64,000 nt of DNA from Ignavibacterium sp. (GCF_025998815.1 NZ_AP026678.1:186001-250000), one strand, 5' to 3'. Positions 45,915 to 55,488 are shown, numbered from the stretch's first letter. Notes: generated from the letters alone by a model not told the origin. A program made the numbers and translations.

Positions 45915-46637
45915 TTAGTCCAGAAATAAGCTTATGTAATCTCTGAACATTTTTTTCCACCACTGCCAATCGTGTCCGGTAAAAGCTCTCACATCAAGTT
46001 TGTGATCAACATTTTTGGACTTAAGAATTTCTGATAAGCGTAAATTTTCCGGCAAACAAAAATCTGCATCACCAGTGCCTAATATTATTTTCATACTTCT
46101 CATCCGACTCAAATACCAATTGTCATTAAGATTTGGTAAATAGTCAGGCGGATTATTAAAGTAACAGTTATCATCATAATAACCGAATATGAATCTTTTA
46201 ATATCATAAGCTCCGCCCATAGTAAATAATCCTGAAACTTTATCAGGATGTCTGAAAGCAAGATTCACAGCGTGATAACCACCAAAACTACTTCCGCAAA
46301 CAATTACTTTGTTGTTATCAGTTTGATGTAATGCATATTCTATAACTTCGTTAAGAATTGCTTTTTCAAAATCAATATGTCTTTTAACTCTTTCGGACGG
46401 ATGAACATTGTAATTATACCAGCTTTCGTTGTTAACACTGTCCGGGCAAAATATCATTAAAGAACCTGAGCGAATTAAATCAGAAACTGAATTTATTAAC
46501 CCTCTGTCTTTAGCTTCATAATATCTTCCACCAGAAGTAGGAAATACGATTAAAGGCAAACCAGACGAACCGAAAGTAAGCATTTCAAATTCTCTCTGCA
46601 GCGGCAAAGAGAACCACTGATGATAATTTTCTTCCAT
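45915..46637 (-). CDS. Alpha/beta-hydrolase, putative esterase family
   Basis: A 240-residue hydrolase of the esterase D-like group. The nucleophile elbow is CGSSFGG with Ser117, an acid is likely in GTGDADF (Asp190 or Asp192) and the histidine is in FTGHDWQWW (His222). No signal peptide, so cytoplasmic. It is the first gene of the minus-strand amidoligase operon (46 bases to the next gene) and may release, transfer or trim the product of the ligases. A consensus promoter lies upstream at 46691-46720. Confidence 0.82.
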   Translation of the reverse strand: MEENYHQWFSLPLQREFEMLTFGSSGLPLIVFPTSGGRYYEAKDRGLINSVSDLIRSGSLMIFCPDSVNNESWYNYNVHPSERVKRHIDFEKAILNEVIEYALHQTDNNKVIVCGSSFGGYHAVNLAFRHPDKVSGLFTMGGAYDIKRFIFGYYDDNCYFNNPPDYLPNLNDNWYLSRMRSMKIILGTGDADFCLPENLRLSEILKSKNVDHKLDVRAFTGHDWQWWKKMFRDYISLFLD

Positions 46638-46690
46638 TAAATCAGAATTAACCGGAATGAGTGAATATGAACAAGAACTCTTTTTGTGAG

Positions 46691-46720
46691 CAAATATATA
46701 GAAAAAAGATTTTTAATCAA
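46691..46720 (-). promoter_or_regulatory. Consensus promoter of the amidoligase cluster
   Basis: On the minus strand: TTG (46720-46718), 19 bases, TATATTTG (46698-46691). This is a full match to TTG-N19-TAnnTTTG. Transcription would start near 46684, about 47 bases before the esterase ATG. Confidence 0.55.
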
Positions 46721-46783
46721 TAAGAGGGAAAGTTGAATTTATTGTTAATCTTTTTTGAGGTTGCTTGGAGAGAGGGAAGTCGA

Positions 46784-46910
46784 AGGTTATAAGGTAAACG
46801 GTATAGGGTATAAGGAAAAAGGTAGAAGGTATATGGTATAAGGTATAAGGTATAAGGTATAAGGTATAAGGAAGAAGGTTTAACGTATGAGGTTTAAGGT
46901 ATATGGAATT
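46784..46910 (+). repeat. GGTATAA minisatellite
   Basis: Five perfect tandem copies of GGTATAA at 46835-46869, flanked on both sides by degenerate copies (GGTATAGGGTATAAGG, GGTTTAAGGTATATGG). Confidence 0.9.
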
Positions 46911-46948
46911 TGGAAAGATTGGTAAAGAATAAATCAAATTTTAATTAA

Positions 46949-47063
46949 TTCATCACTCAACCATTCGTTTAAAAATTCAAACATTCAATCTTTCAATCAT
47001 CCATCCATCCATTCACTCATTCATTCATCATTCACCCATCCATTCATCCATTCATTCTTTCTT
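46949..47063 (+). repeat. CATTC/ATCC simple repeat, intergenic
   Basis: Runs of CATTCA, CATCCATCCATC and TTCATTCATTCA. Same family as the block translated within glycerate kinase at 19691-19785. Confidence 0.85.
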
Positions 47064-47099
47064 TCCGTATTTTTCTGCTTGCCTCCATCAGTAATTAAA

Positions 47100-47130
47100 T
47101 TGAAATTCGTTGCACTTAAAGGTATTTTTA
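47100..47130 (+). promoter_or_regulatory. Candidate promoter for mutS
   Basis: TTG at 47100-47102, a 20-base spacer and TATTTTTA at 47123-47130 (last base off consensus), 21 bases before the mutS ATG. Confidence 0.35.
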
Positions 47131-47151
47131 CACGCTATTTAATGAAGGATT

Positions 47152-49764
47152 ATGCAACAAACACCTTTAATGGCCCAATATTATAAGATTAAGCAGCAAC
47201 ATCCTGATACGATTTTGCTTTTCAGGGTTGGTGACTTTTTTGAGACTTTTGAAGATGATGCAAAAATAGCTTCCAAAGTTCTTGGGATTACTCTTACCAA
47301 GCGGTCAAACGGTGCCGCCGATGATGTTCCTCTTGCCGGTTTTCCTCATCACGCAATTGATGCATATTTACCTAAACTTGTTCGTGCCGGCTATCGTGTT
47401 GCTGTTTGCGAGCAAATGGAAAATCCAAAATTTGCTAAAGGAATTGTTAAGCGTGAAGTGATAGAAGTAGTTACTCCGGGCGTAACTCTTTCAGATAAAT
47501 TGCTCGATCACAAAAAAAATAATTATGTGCTCGGTGTTTTTATAAAAGATGATTTGGTTGGACTTTCATTCTCAGATATTTCAACAGGTGAGTTTTATGT
47601 TTATGAGACGAAGTTGGAGCAACTCACCGAACAAATTCAACTAATTAATCCTTCTGAAATTTTATTTCATAAACGGGATAAAGATTATCTGACAAAAATT
47701 CTATCAAAGATTAATCCTGAAATCCGGTTAACCAAAATTGATGAATGGATTTTTAATTTCGATTATACAAATGAACTTTTGCTAAATCATTTTAAGACTG
47801 TTACTCTTAAAGGTTTTGGAATTGAACGACTTCAAAATGGAATTGTTGCTGCTGGAGTTGTACTTCATTATTTGCAGGAAACTCAAAGAGTAAATCTCTC
47901 GCACCTGAATAAAATTTCAATTTACAATCCTTCCGATTATATGATTCTGGATTACTCAACAAAACGTAATCTCGAAATCATAACTTCAATGCAGGAAGGA
48001 ACAAGAGAAGGTTCACTCATTTCAATTCTCGATAAAACCCAGACAGCAATGGGCGGAAGATTGTTGAAGAAATGGATTTCTGCACCATTGCGCGATGTGA
48101 ATGCAATTAACCAGAGATTAAATGCAGTAGAAAATCTGATAAAAGAAAAATCGGTCCGCAAAGATTTAATCAATCATCTTAAAGAAGTTGGTGATCTCGA
48201 AAGATTAATCTCAAAAGTCTGTACCGGAAGAGCAAATCCAAGAGAGATTGTTGCTGTTAAAACTTCTTTGAAGAAAATTCCTGATATAAAAGAATTATTA
48301 AATAGACTTTCCGATAGTACACTAAAAAAGATTGGTGATTCATTAAAGGATTTATCACACCTTGTTGAAAAAATTTCAGAAGCAATTATTGATTCTCCTC
48401 CGGCAGCTTTAACTGAAGGTGGAATAATTAAAAGTGGTTTCAGTCCTGAACTCGATGAACTTCGTGAAATAGCTTTTCACGGTAAAGAATGGATTTCAAA
48501 TCTTCAGCAGAAGGAAAGAGAAAGAACCGGAATTCCTTCGCTGAAAGTTGGTTTTAATAATGTGTTCGGTTATTACATTGATATCAGTAATGCTCATAAA
48601 TCAAAAGTGCCTGAAGATTATATCCGTAAACAGACATTGGTAAACTCCGAAAGATATATCACACCTGAGCTTAAAACTTTCGAAGAAAAAATTCTTAATG
48701 CTGAAGAAAAAATTGGTGAGCTTGAATATCAGTTATTTAACGAAATCAGAAATTTAGTTGCGCTTGAAGCTGAAGCAATTCAAACCAATGCAAGATTGAT
48801 TGGAATGATTGATGTTTTTCTTTCGTTTGCTGAATGTGCCGAAGAATATAATTATGTAAAACCTGAAGTTGATGAAGGAAATGAAATAGAAATACTTCAG
48901 GGAAGACATCCTGTTGTTGAAAGAATTTTATCGCCCGGAGAAAAGTTCACTCCTAATGATTGTAAACTGAATAACACAGACCAGCAAATTATTCTGCTTA
49001 CCGGACCGAATATGGCTGGCAAATCTGTTTATTTAAGACAGGTTGGTTTAATCGTTTTGCTTGCACAGATTGGTTCATTCGTCCCGGCATCAAAAGCAAA
49101 AATTGGAATTGTTGACAGAATATTTACTCGTGTTGGAGCCAGCGATAATATTACCGCTGGTGAAAGTACATTTCTTGTTGAGATGCAGGAAGCAGCAAAT
49201 ATTCTTAACAATGCAACTTCAAAAAGTCTTATACTGCTTGATGAAATCGGAAGAGGCACAAGTACTTTTGATGGAATTTCAATTGCGTGGGCAATTACCG
49301 AATATCTTCATGAGAATCCTGATGTAGCGGCTAAAACTTTATTCGCAACTCATTATCATGAACTGAATGAAATGGCTGATCTTTTCCCCAGAATTAAAAA
49401 CTACAAAGTGGAAGTTCGTGAGTACGATGATAAAGTAATTTTTCTTCATCGTGTTAATCCTGGTCGGGCTGATCATAGCTATGGAATTCAGGTTGCAATG
49501 ATGGCAGGATTGCCTGTGTTTGTTACAAACCGGGCAAAAGAAATCCTGAATAATCTTGAAAGTAAAGAACTCACACCTTATGAAGTCAAAAAAGAACGAC
49601 TTAAAAAACTTAAAAGTGAAACTGATAATCAAATAAGTTTGTTTGAATTCAAAGATGATGAATTAAGAACTGAAATAAAAAATCTGGAGCTGAACACTCT
49701 GACACCAATTGAAGCATTAAACAAACTAAATGAGCTGAAAAGAAAGATGGAGAGAAATGACTAA
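47152..49764 (+). CDS. mutS: DNA mismatch repair protein MutS
   Basis: An 870-residue MutS1. The mismatch-binding Phe-x-Glu motif is at 29-31 (RVGDFFETFEDD). The clamp and lever regions follow, then the ATPase with Walker A GPNMAGKSVYLRQ, RIFTRVGASDNITAGESTF, Walker B LILLDEIGRGTSTFDG and the FATHYHEL motif. It detects mispairs and starts repair with MutL, which is not in the window. AAGGA lies just before the ATG. The next gene overlaps by 8 bases. Confidence 0.97.
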   Translation: MQQTPLMAQYYKIKQQHPDTILLFRVGDFFETFEDDAKIASKVLGITLTKRSNGAADDVPLAGFPHHAIDAYLPKLVRAGYRVAVCEQMENPKFAKGIVKREVIEVVTPGVTLSDKLLDHKKNNYVLGVFIKDDLVGLSFSDISTGEFYVYETKLEQLTEQIQLINPSEILFHKRDKDYLTKILSKINPEIRLTKIDEWIFNFDYTNELLLNHFKTVTLKGFGIERLQNGIVAAGVVLHYLQETQRVNLSHLNKISIYNPSDYMILDYSTKRNLEIITSMQEGTREGSLISILDKTQTAMGGRLLKKWISAPLRDVNAINQRLNAVENLIKEKSVRKDLINHLKEVGDLERLISKVCTGRANPREIVAVKTSLKKIPDIKELLNRLSDSTLKKIGDSLKDLSHLVEKISEAIIDSPPAALTEGGIIKSGFSPELDELREIAFHGKEWISNLQQKERERTGIPSLKVGFNNVFGYYIDISNAHKSKVPEDYIRKQTLVNSERYITPELKTFEEKILNAEEKIGELEYQLFNEIRNLVALEAEAIQTNARLIGMIDVFLSFAECAEEYNYVKPEVDEGNEIEILQGRHPVVERILSPGEKFTPNDCKLNNTDQQIILLTGPNMAGKSVYLRQVGLIVLLAQIGSFVPASKAKIGIVDRIFTRVGASDNITAGESTFLVEMQEAANILNNATSKSLILLDEIGRGTSTFDGISIAWAITEYLHENPDVAAKTLFATHYHELNEMADLFPRIKNYKVEVREYDDKVIFLHRVNPGRADHSYGIQVAMMAGLPVFVTNRAKEILNNLESKELTPYEVKKERLKKLKSETDNQISLFEFKDDELRTEIKNLELNTLTPIEALNKLNELKRKMERND

Positions 49765-50392
49765 GTCAATAAAATTTTTAACTGGTGTTCTTATAATTTT
49801 ATTTTTTATTACAACCGGCTCAAATTGTTCTGATGAGAATAGAACTGAGCTTACAAAATCATATTTAACATTGCTTGAACAGGAAAGAGCAGACAGAAAC
49901 TGGCAGATGCAATATAATCCGTCAGCATCTCCGTTTTTAATGGATACATCAGTGAAATATGAACCACTGAAATTTTATGAAGCAAATCCCGAATTCATCT
50001 TTAAATCAAAACTCTATCGTATTGATAAACCGGATTCAGTAGATATTTTTGGAACGAAAGGAACTTCGAGAAAATATCTTCGTTATGGATATTTCAACCT
50101 TAATTATAAGGGTAATCAGTACAAACTTTATCTTTATAATATCACAACTCCGGAAGGTATGAAAGTATATAACATCTGGTTTAAGGATGGTACAACAGGA
50201 AAAGAAACTTTTGAACATGGCAGGTATCTTAAGTTCGAAAAGAATTTGGATGATGATTTTGAATACACGATTGATTTTAATCGTGCTACAAATCCTTTGT
50301 GTGCTTACAGTGATTTGTTTAATTGCCCTGTTCCTACAGAGCAGGATTCACTTCCTTTTGAAGTGAAAGCTGGTGAGAAAAAATTCAGATAA
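49757..50392 (+). CDS. DUF1684 lipoprotein
   Basis: A 211-residue protein whose signal peptide ends at ITTGSNC (Cys24), a plausible lipoprotein site. The DUF1684 hallmarks follow: RKYLRYGYFNLNYKGNQYKL, FKDGTTGKETFEHGRYL, and YTIDFNRATNPLCAYSD with FNCPVPTEQDSLPFEVKAGEK at the end. Function of the family is unknown. It begins inside the last codons of mutS, so expression is probably coupled. Two Cys (CAY, NCP) are conserved in the family. Confidence 0.88.
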   Translation: MTKSIKFLTGVLIILFFITTGSNCSDENRTELTKSYLTLLEQERADRNWQMQYNPSASPFLMDTSVKYEPLKFYEANPEFIFKSKLYRIDKPDSVDIFGTKGTSRKYLRYGYFNLNYKGNQYKLYLYNITTPEGMKVYNIWFKDGTTGKETFEHGRYLKFEKNLDDDFEYTIDFNRATNPLCAYSDLFNCPVPTEQDSLPFEVKAGEKKFR

Positions 50393-50418
50393 AAATTGTT
50401 TTAAAGAAGGAGAGAAAA

Positions 50419-51432
50419 TTGGTAGTAGTTGTTGATAAAAATTTATCGCAGGAGAAAGTTGAAAAAATTATCGCAGAGTTGAACCGGAATGGTTTTGATG
50501 TTCACAAATCAACTGGTGAAAAGTATATTATTCTTGGTGCGTTGGGAGTTCAACCGGGATTTGATACAAGAAAAATTAAAATGCTCGAAGGTGTTGTTGA
50601 TGTTTTCAGAATTACAGAACCATATAAACTTGCAAGCAGAAGATTTAAAGCTGAGAAGACAATTGTAAAAATCGATGATATTGAAATTGGTGGAGATGAA
50701 ATTGTTGTAATTGCTGGTCCCTGCTCTGTTGAAAATGAAAATCAGATAATGAAGCTTGCTGAGATTGTAAAGAATGCCGGTGCAAAAATTCTGAGAGGTG
50801 GAGCATTCAAACCAAGAACTTCGCCATATTCATTTCAGGGTTTGGGTGAAGAAGGATTAAAACTTCTCAGAAAAGCCGGAGATAAGTTTGGACTTTCAGT
50901 AGTAACTGAAATTATAGAACCTTCGCATTTTGAATTGATTGAAAAATACACAGACATTTTTCAGGTTGGCTCCAGAAATATGTACAATTATCCTTTACTC
51001 AAATTGCTTGGAACTTCTAAAAAACCAGTTATGCTCAAACGCGGAATGTCTGCAACAATCGATGAATGGTTAATGTCTGCCGAATATATTCTCGCCGGAG
51101 GTAATCCAAATGTAATTCTTTGCGAAAGAGGAATCAGAACTTTTGATACATCATTAAGAAACACATTTGATTTATCGGCAATTGTAACTGCTCACGAAAA
51201 AACTCATCTACCTGTTTGTGCAGATCCATCGCACGCAATTGGTTACAGAGATAAAATTATTCCAATGGCTCGTGCTGCAGTTGCTGCAGGAACAGATGCA
51301 CTTATGGTTGAAGTTCATCACGACCCGGACAATGCATTATCAGATGGTCCGCAAGCATTATTGCCTGATCAATTTTCTGAGTTAATGATACAGATTAAAG
51401 AAATTGCAAAAGTGATTGGGAAAAAAATCTGA
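50419..51432 (+). CDS. aroF: 3-deoxy-7-phosphoheptulonate synthase (DAHP synthase), type I-beta
   Basis: A 337-residue DAHP synthase. An N-terminal ferredoxin-like regulatory domain (about 70 residues: VVVVDKNLSQEKVEKIIAEL) precedes the barrel with VVIAGPCSVENENQ, LRGGAFKPRTSPYSFQGLG, FQVGSRNMYNYPLL, PVMLKRGMSAT and VCADPSHAIGYR. It condenses phosphoenolpyruvate and erythrose 4-phosphate, the first step of aromatic amino-acid synthesis; the N-terminal domain is the usual site of feedback control. Start is TTG 50419 behind AAGGAGA. Confidence 0.95.
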   Translation: MVVVVDKNLSQEKVEKIIAELNRNGFDVHKSTGEKYIILGALGVQPGFDTRKIKMLEGVVDVFRITEPYKLASRRFKAEKTIVKIDDIEIGGDEIVVIAGPCSVENENQIMKLAEIVKNAGAKILRGGAFKPRTSPYSFQGLGEEGLKLLRKAGDKFGLSVVTEIIEPSHFELIEKYTDIFQVGSRNMYNYPLLKLLGTSKKPVMLKRGMSATIDEWLMSAEYILAGGNPNVILCERGIRTFDTSLRNTFDLSAIVTAHEKTHLPVCADPSHAIGYRDKIIPMARAAVAAGTDALMVEVHHDPDNALSDGPQALLPDQFSELMIQIKEIAKVIGKKI

Positions 51433-51515
51433 ATCATTCCGTAATCAAATCTTGTTTTAATCATTTTGTGAATCAACTTTCAGCTTTATGTTTGCTTTCA
51501 ACTAAATATAGCAAT

Positions 51516-52832
51516 ATGAATAAAATAGTTTTCTTATCAATAATCATTTTAACAGTTTCTGTTTTTGCACAACAAAAAGAAATTCGCAGAACATATTTCC
51601 CTGATGGAAAAGTTAAAACTGAAGGAGAATATGTAAACGATAAACTTGATGGAAAGTATAAAGAATATTATCCATCAGGTAGATTATGGAAAGAATGGAA
51701 TTTCGTTGACGGAAAAGAAGAAGGAATTTCGATATGGTATTTTCCTGATGGTAAAGTTCAGATAGAATGGAATTACAGAAACGGTTTGCGTGAAGGAATT
51801 TCAAAATGGTATTATGAAACAGGCGAACTTTGGGCTGAACAGAATTATGAAAATGGTGTTTTGCAGGGAATAACTTATACTTATTACAAGTCAGGTGAAA
51901 AGCAAGGTGAATGGAATTATGTTAACGGAGTTTTGCAGGGAATCTCAAGAACATTTTTCACTAATGGAAATGTTGAAGTTGAAAAGAAGTTTGTGGACGG
52001 AAAGCTTCACGGAACAACAAAAGTTTATCACGATGATAAGTCACTTGCACTTGAAGCATTTTTCGTAAATGATAAACTTGAAGGAAATGTTTACATCTAT
52101 GATAAAATGAAAACCTTGCGGGTAAAAGATTTTTATGTTAATGATGAACTTGTGAACCGTGAACGCTATGATTACAAAGGAAAAGTTGAATCCAAAGAAG
52201 AAGTTGTAAGAACAAAATACCCTTCTGGCTATCTTAAGGATGAAACTTACCTGGTAGATGGTGTAAAGGATGGTTCAATGAAGATTTATTTTGAATCAGG
52301 ATTTTTGAATTACCAATTCAATTTCAAAAAAAATGTTTTAAATGGGAGATCATTCCAGTTTTATGAAAACGGTGTAGTACGCCTGGTTAATGATTATGTT
52401 GATGGATTGAAAATCGGTAATGAAAAAGAATATTATCCGGACGGAGTTCTGAAGTCTGAAACAATTTATGAGAATAACAGAAAAAACGGAACACAGGTTA
52501 CCTATCATCCAAACGGTAATCTTGCAACGATTGCTACTTTCGTAAATGATGAACAAGTTGGAGAATTCAAAACATTTTTCGAAAACGGAATTCTCAGATC
52601 AGAAGAAATTATCAAAGATGGTAAACGTGAAGGAAAGAGAACAACTTATTACAGAAACGGTGCATTGGAGAAAATTGAAAATTATTTTAATGGAAAATTG
52701 CAGGGATGGGTAAAAACATATTATGATGATGGTTCCCTTTTGAAAGAAGAATATTATTTTGATGGAATCCTTCAACGCAGTAAAACTTATAGCAGAGAAG
52801 GATTGTTAGTCTCAACTTTTGGATATAACTAA
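51516..52832 (+). CDS. Exported YwqK/MORN-repeat protein
   Basis: From ATG 51516 the protein has 438 residues: a signal peptide (KIVFLSIIILTVSVFAQ), then about sixteen repeats of roughly 23 residues of the form YFPDGKVK-E-Y-NDKLDGKYKEYYPSGRL. This is the MORN-like pattern found in YwqK-type proteins. Two longer spacings near the middle (DYKGKVESKEEVV) divide the array. The in-frame start 51468 would put 16 residues before the signal peptide and is less likely. Such repeats form extended beta sheets; the partner is unknown. Confidence 0.85.
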   Translation: MNKIVFLSIIILTVSVFAQQKEIRRTYFPDGKVKTEGEYVNDKLDGKYKEYYPSGRLWKEWNFVDGKEEGISIWYFPDGKVQIEWNYRNGLREGISKWYYETGELWAEQNYENGVLQGITYTYYKSGEKQGEWNYVNGVLQGISRTFFTNGNVEVEKKFVDGKLHGTTKVYHDDKSLALEAFFVNDKLEGNVYIYDKMKTLRVKDFYVNDELVNRERYDYKGKVESKEEVVRTKYPSGYLKDETYLVDGVKDGSMKIYFESGFLNYQFNFKKNVLNGRSFQFYENGVVRLVNDYVDGLKIGNEKEYYPDGVLKSETIYENNRKNGTQVTYHPNGNLATIATFVNDEQVGEFKTFFENGILRSEEIIKDGKREGKRTTYYRNGALEKIENYFNGKLQGWVKTYYDDGSLLKEEYYFDGILQRSKTYSREGLLVSTFGYN

Positions 52833-52846
52833 TTCCAGAAAGCAAT

Positions 52847-52876
52847 TTGATTTATCCCATTGAATTCCTAACTTTG
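52847..52876 (+). promoter_or_regulatory. Consensus promoter of the metalloprotease gene
   Basis: TTG at 52847-52849, 19 bases, TAACTTTG at 52869-52876: a full match to the Bacteroidetes consensus, 36 bases before the ATG. Confidence 0.5.
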
Positions 52877-52912
52877 TATAGTAATCAACCAACCAACAAT
52901 TAAGGAGCATAA

Positions 52913-55447
52913 ATGAAAATAAGAATATCCATTTTTGGAATGACGCTTTTGTTTTCATTCCTTACATTTTTCTCACCTCCAATCTTTCCGCAGGAAAATT
53001 TATGGACTGATAAACAGGAAACAGAAATTGCTTTAGCAGGTGAAAGAATTATTATTCCACAGGCATACCGGACTGTTTCATTAAATAGAGTGGCTTTAGA
53101 AAATTTGCTAAGCCAGGCACCGATGGAAACTCCAAACTTCATCTCTCAAAGAACAATTCAGATAGAGCTTCCGATGCCTGATGGTTCTATGCAAAAATTT
53201 GCTTTTGTCGAATCACCGGTAATGGCTCCAGAGTTAGCCACAAAGTTTCCTCAGATTAAAACATACCTTGCAAAAGGAATAACTGATCCTTATGCTGTTT
53301 GTAGATTTGATTATACACTTCAGGGTTTTCACGCAATGATTCTTTCTCCAAATGGAAGAGTCTTTATTGATCCATATAGCAAAGGAGATATTGATAATTA
53401 CATTTCTTACTACTCAAGAGATTATGTTAAGGAAAGTGCTTTGTTCGATTGCGAATTACTGGTTGATGAATCAAGACAACCTGAATTCGATTACTTAAAA
53501 GAAAATAAATTATTAACTCCTACAGGTCCTCAGTTAAGAACTTACAGGTTAGCTGTTGCAACAACAGGAGAGTATTCCACTTATCACGGAGGCACTATTC
53601 CATCAGTTATGTCTGCAGTAGTAACTACTGTAAATCGTGTTGTTGGTGTATATGAAACTGATTTAGCTGTAAGGATGGTTTTAGTACCTAATAACGACAC
53701 TCTAATCTTTCTGAATGCAGCTTCTGATCCCTACACAAATAATGATGGTTTTGCAATGTTATCACAAAATCAAACAACTGTTGATGCAAGGATTGGACCT
53801 GCAAATTATGATATTGGACATGTGTTTAGTACCGGTGGAGGTGGAGTTGCGTATTTGGGTGTTGTCTGTGTTAATGGTTCGAAGGCAAGAGGAGTAACTG
53901 GTTCTCCTCAACCTATTGGTGACCCGTTTGATATTGATTATGTTGCGCACGAAATGGGACATCAGTTCGGAGGTAATCATTCATTTAACGGTAATGCGGG
54001 TTCCTGCAGCGGTGGAAACAGAAATGCTTCAACTGCTTATGAGCCAGGAAGCGGTTCAACTATTATGGCTTATGCAGGAATATGCTCACCTCAAAATTTA
54101 CAGAACAACAGTGACCCTTATTTTCATGTTGTAAACTTTGATGAAATAGTTTCATACACGAACTTCGGAAATGGAAACAGCTGTGCTGTTATAACTAATA
54201 CAGGAAATTCTGCACCAACGGTTACAGTTCCTGCTGGTGGATTTTATATTCCAAAGAGCACACCATTTGCATTAACTGGCTCAGCAACTGATCCTAATGG
54301 TGATGCTTTAACTTACAGTTGGGAAGAGTTTGATTTGGGTCCTGCAGGACATCCTAATTCGCCATCAGGCAATGCACCGATATTCAGAGTTTTTAATCCA
54401 ACTACTTCACCAACCAGAACTTTTCCGAAGTTATCTTCTCTGCTAAACAACACACAGGTGATTGGAGAAATTCTTCCATCTTATGCCAGAACATTAACTT
54501 TCCGCTTAGTAGCAAGAGACAACAGACCTGCTGGAGGAGGAGTTAATTATGCTCAGATGCAATTTCAGGTAGATGGAAATTCAGGTCCGTTTTTAGTTAC
54601 TTCTCCCAACACTAATGTAAGTTGGCCCGGATTATCTTCACAAACTGTAACCTGGGATGTTGCAAATACAAATATAGCTCCGGTTAATTGTGCTAATGTA
54701 AATATTCTTCTTTCAGTTGATGGCGGTCAAACTTATCCATTTGTTCTTGCTGCAAATACTCCAAATGACGGAAGTGAAATTGTTATTTTACCGGATAATC
54801 AAACAACCACTGCGAGAATAAAAGTCGAAGCAGTTGGAAATGTTTTCTTTGATATTTCAAATGTGAATTTTACTATAACCACTGCAATTCCTGTTGAGTT
54901 AGTTTCTTTTACAGCCACATCAACAAAAGAAGGCGTTGTATTGAATTGGATTACAGCAACTGAAACCAACAACGCTGGTTTTACTATCGAAAGAGGAACA
55001 GATAGTGAGAATTTTACAGAGATTGGATTTGTAGGTGGAAAGGGAACTACAACAGAACCAACTGTTTATTCTTATCTGGATAATTCAGTAAAGCAGGGAA
55101 CATATTTTTATCGGCTTAAACAAACCGATTATGATGGTACATTTAAGTATCTGAATGTTGTAAATGTTAATATCGGATTACCAACAAAGTTCGTACTAGA
55201 ACAGAATTATCCGAATCCATTTAATCCATCAACAAAAATTTCTTATGCATTAAGCAATCCTGAATTAGTGTCGCTTAAAGTATTTGATATCCTTGGTAAC
55301 GAAGTTGCAAATCTGGTAAATGAATATCAACAAGCCGGTGTTTATGAAATTGAATTCAATGCTTCAGAATTACCGAGTGGAGTTTATTATTACAGACTGA
55401 CAGCAGGTAATTTTTCGGATGTAAAGAAAATGTTGATGACAAAATAG
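52913..55447 (+). CDS. T9SS-secreted reprolysin-like zinc metalloprotease
   Basis: An 844-residue exported protease. After a signal peptide and a pro-region, the metzincin site AHEMGHQFGGNHSFNG gives His346, Glu347, His350 and His356, and the Met-turn is STIMAYAGIC (Met385). An Ig-like middle region follows (APTVTVPAGG ... LTGSATDPNGDALTYSWEE). The module IPVELVSF with TATETNNAGFTIERG comes next, then a T9SS tail (LEQNYPNPFNPSTKI). It probably degrades extracellular protein. It has its own promoter and terminator, with AAGGAG before the ATG. Confidence 0.92.
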   Translation: MKIRISIFGMTLLFSFLTFFSPPIFPQENLWTDKQETEIALAGERIIIPQAYRTVSLNRVALENLLSQAPMETPNFISQRTIQIELPMPDGSMQKFAFVESPVMAPELATKFPQIKTYLAKGITDPYAVCRFDYTLQGFHAMILSPNGRVFIDPYSKGDIDNYISYYSRDYVKESALFDCELLVDESRQPEFDYLKENKLLTPTGPQLRTYRLAVATTGEYSTYHGGTIPSVMSAVVTTVNRVVGVYETDLAVRMVLVPNNDTLIFLNAASDPYTNNDGFAMLSQNQTTVDARIGPANYDIGHVFSTGGGGVAYLGVVCVNGSKARGVTGSPQPIGDPFDIDYVAHEMGHQFGGNHSFNGNAGSCSGGNRNASTAYEPGSGSTIMAYAGICSPQNLQNNSDPYFHVVNFDEIVSYTNFGNGNSCAVITNTGNSAPTVTVPAGGFYIPKSTPFALTGSATDPNGDALTYSWEEFDLGPAGHPNSPSGNAPIFRVFNPTTSPTRTFPKLSSLLNNTQVIGEILPSYARTLTFRLVARDNRPAGGGVNYAQMQFQVDGNSGPFLVTSPNTNVSWPGLSSQTVTWDVANTNIAPVNCANVNILLSVDGGQTYPFVLAANTPNDGSEIVILPDNQTTTARIKVEAVGNVFFDISNVNFTITTAIPVELVSFTATSTKEGVVLNWITATETNNAGFTIERGTDSENFTEIGFVGGKGTTTEPTVYSYLDNSVKQGTYFYRLKQTDYDGTFKYLNVVNVNIGLPTKFVLEQNYPNPFNPSTKISYALSNPELVSLKVFDILGNEVANLVNEYQQAGVYEIEFNASELPSGVYYYRLTAGNFSDVKKMLMTK

Positions 55448-55456
55448 AATCTTCAT

Positions 55457-55488
55457 AAAGCCCCTTTCAATACGAGAGGGGCTTTTTT
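55457..55488 (+). terminator. Rho-independent terminator of the metalloprotease gene
   Basis: AAAGCCCCT pairs with AGGGGCTTT (9 pairs, 11-base loop), followed by a T-run, 9 bases after the stop. Confidence 0.9.

Larger units (their letters stand above)
46638..47151. other. Intergenic region with two simple-repeat blocks
   Basis: The 514 bases between the esterase gene and mutS hold the esterase promoter (46691-46720), a GGTATAA minisatellite (46784-46910), a CATTC-type repeat (46949-47063) and a likely mutS promoter (47100-47130). Apparent reading frames here are translated repeats. No RNA gene seen. Confidence 0.7.

Noticed and set aside
46713-46937. Minus-strand reading frame over the GGTATAA tandem
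   Set aside because: It encodes only LIPYTLY-like repeats from a minisatellite and overlaps a promoter region.
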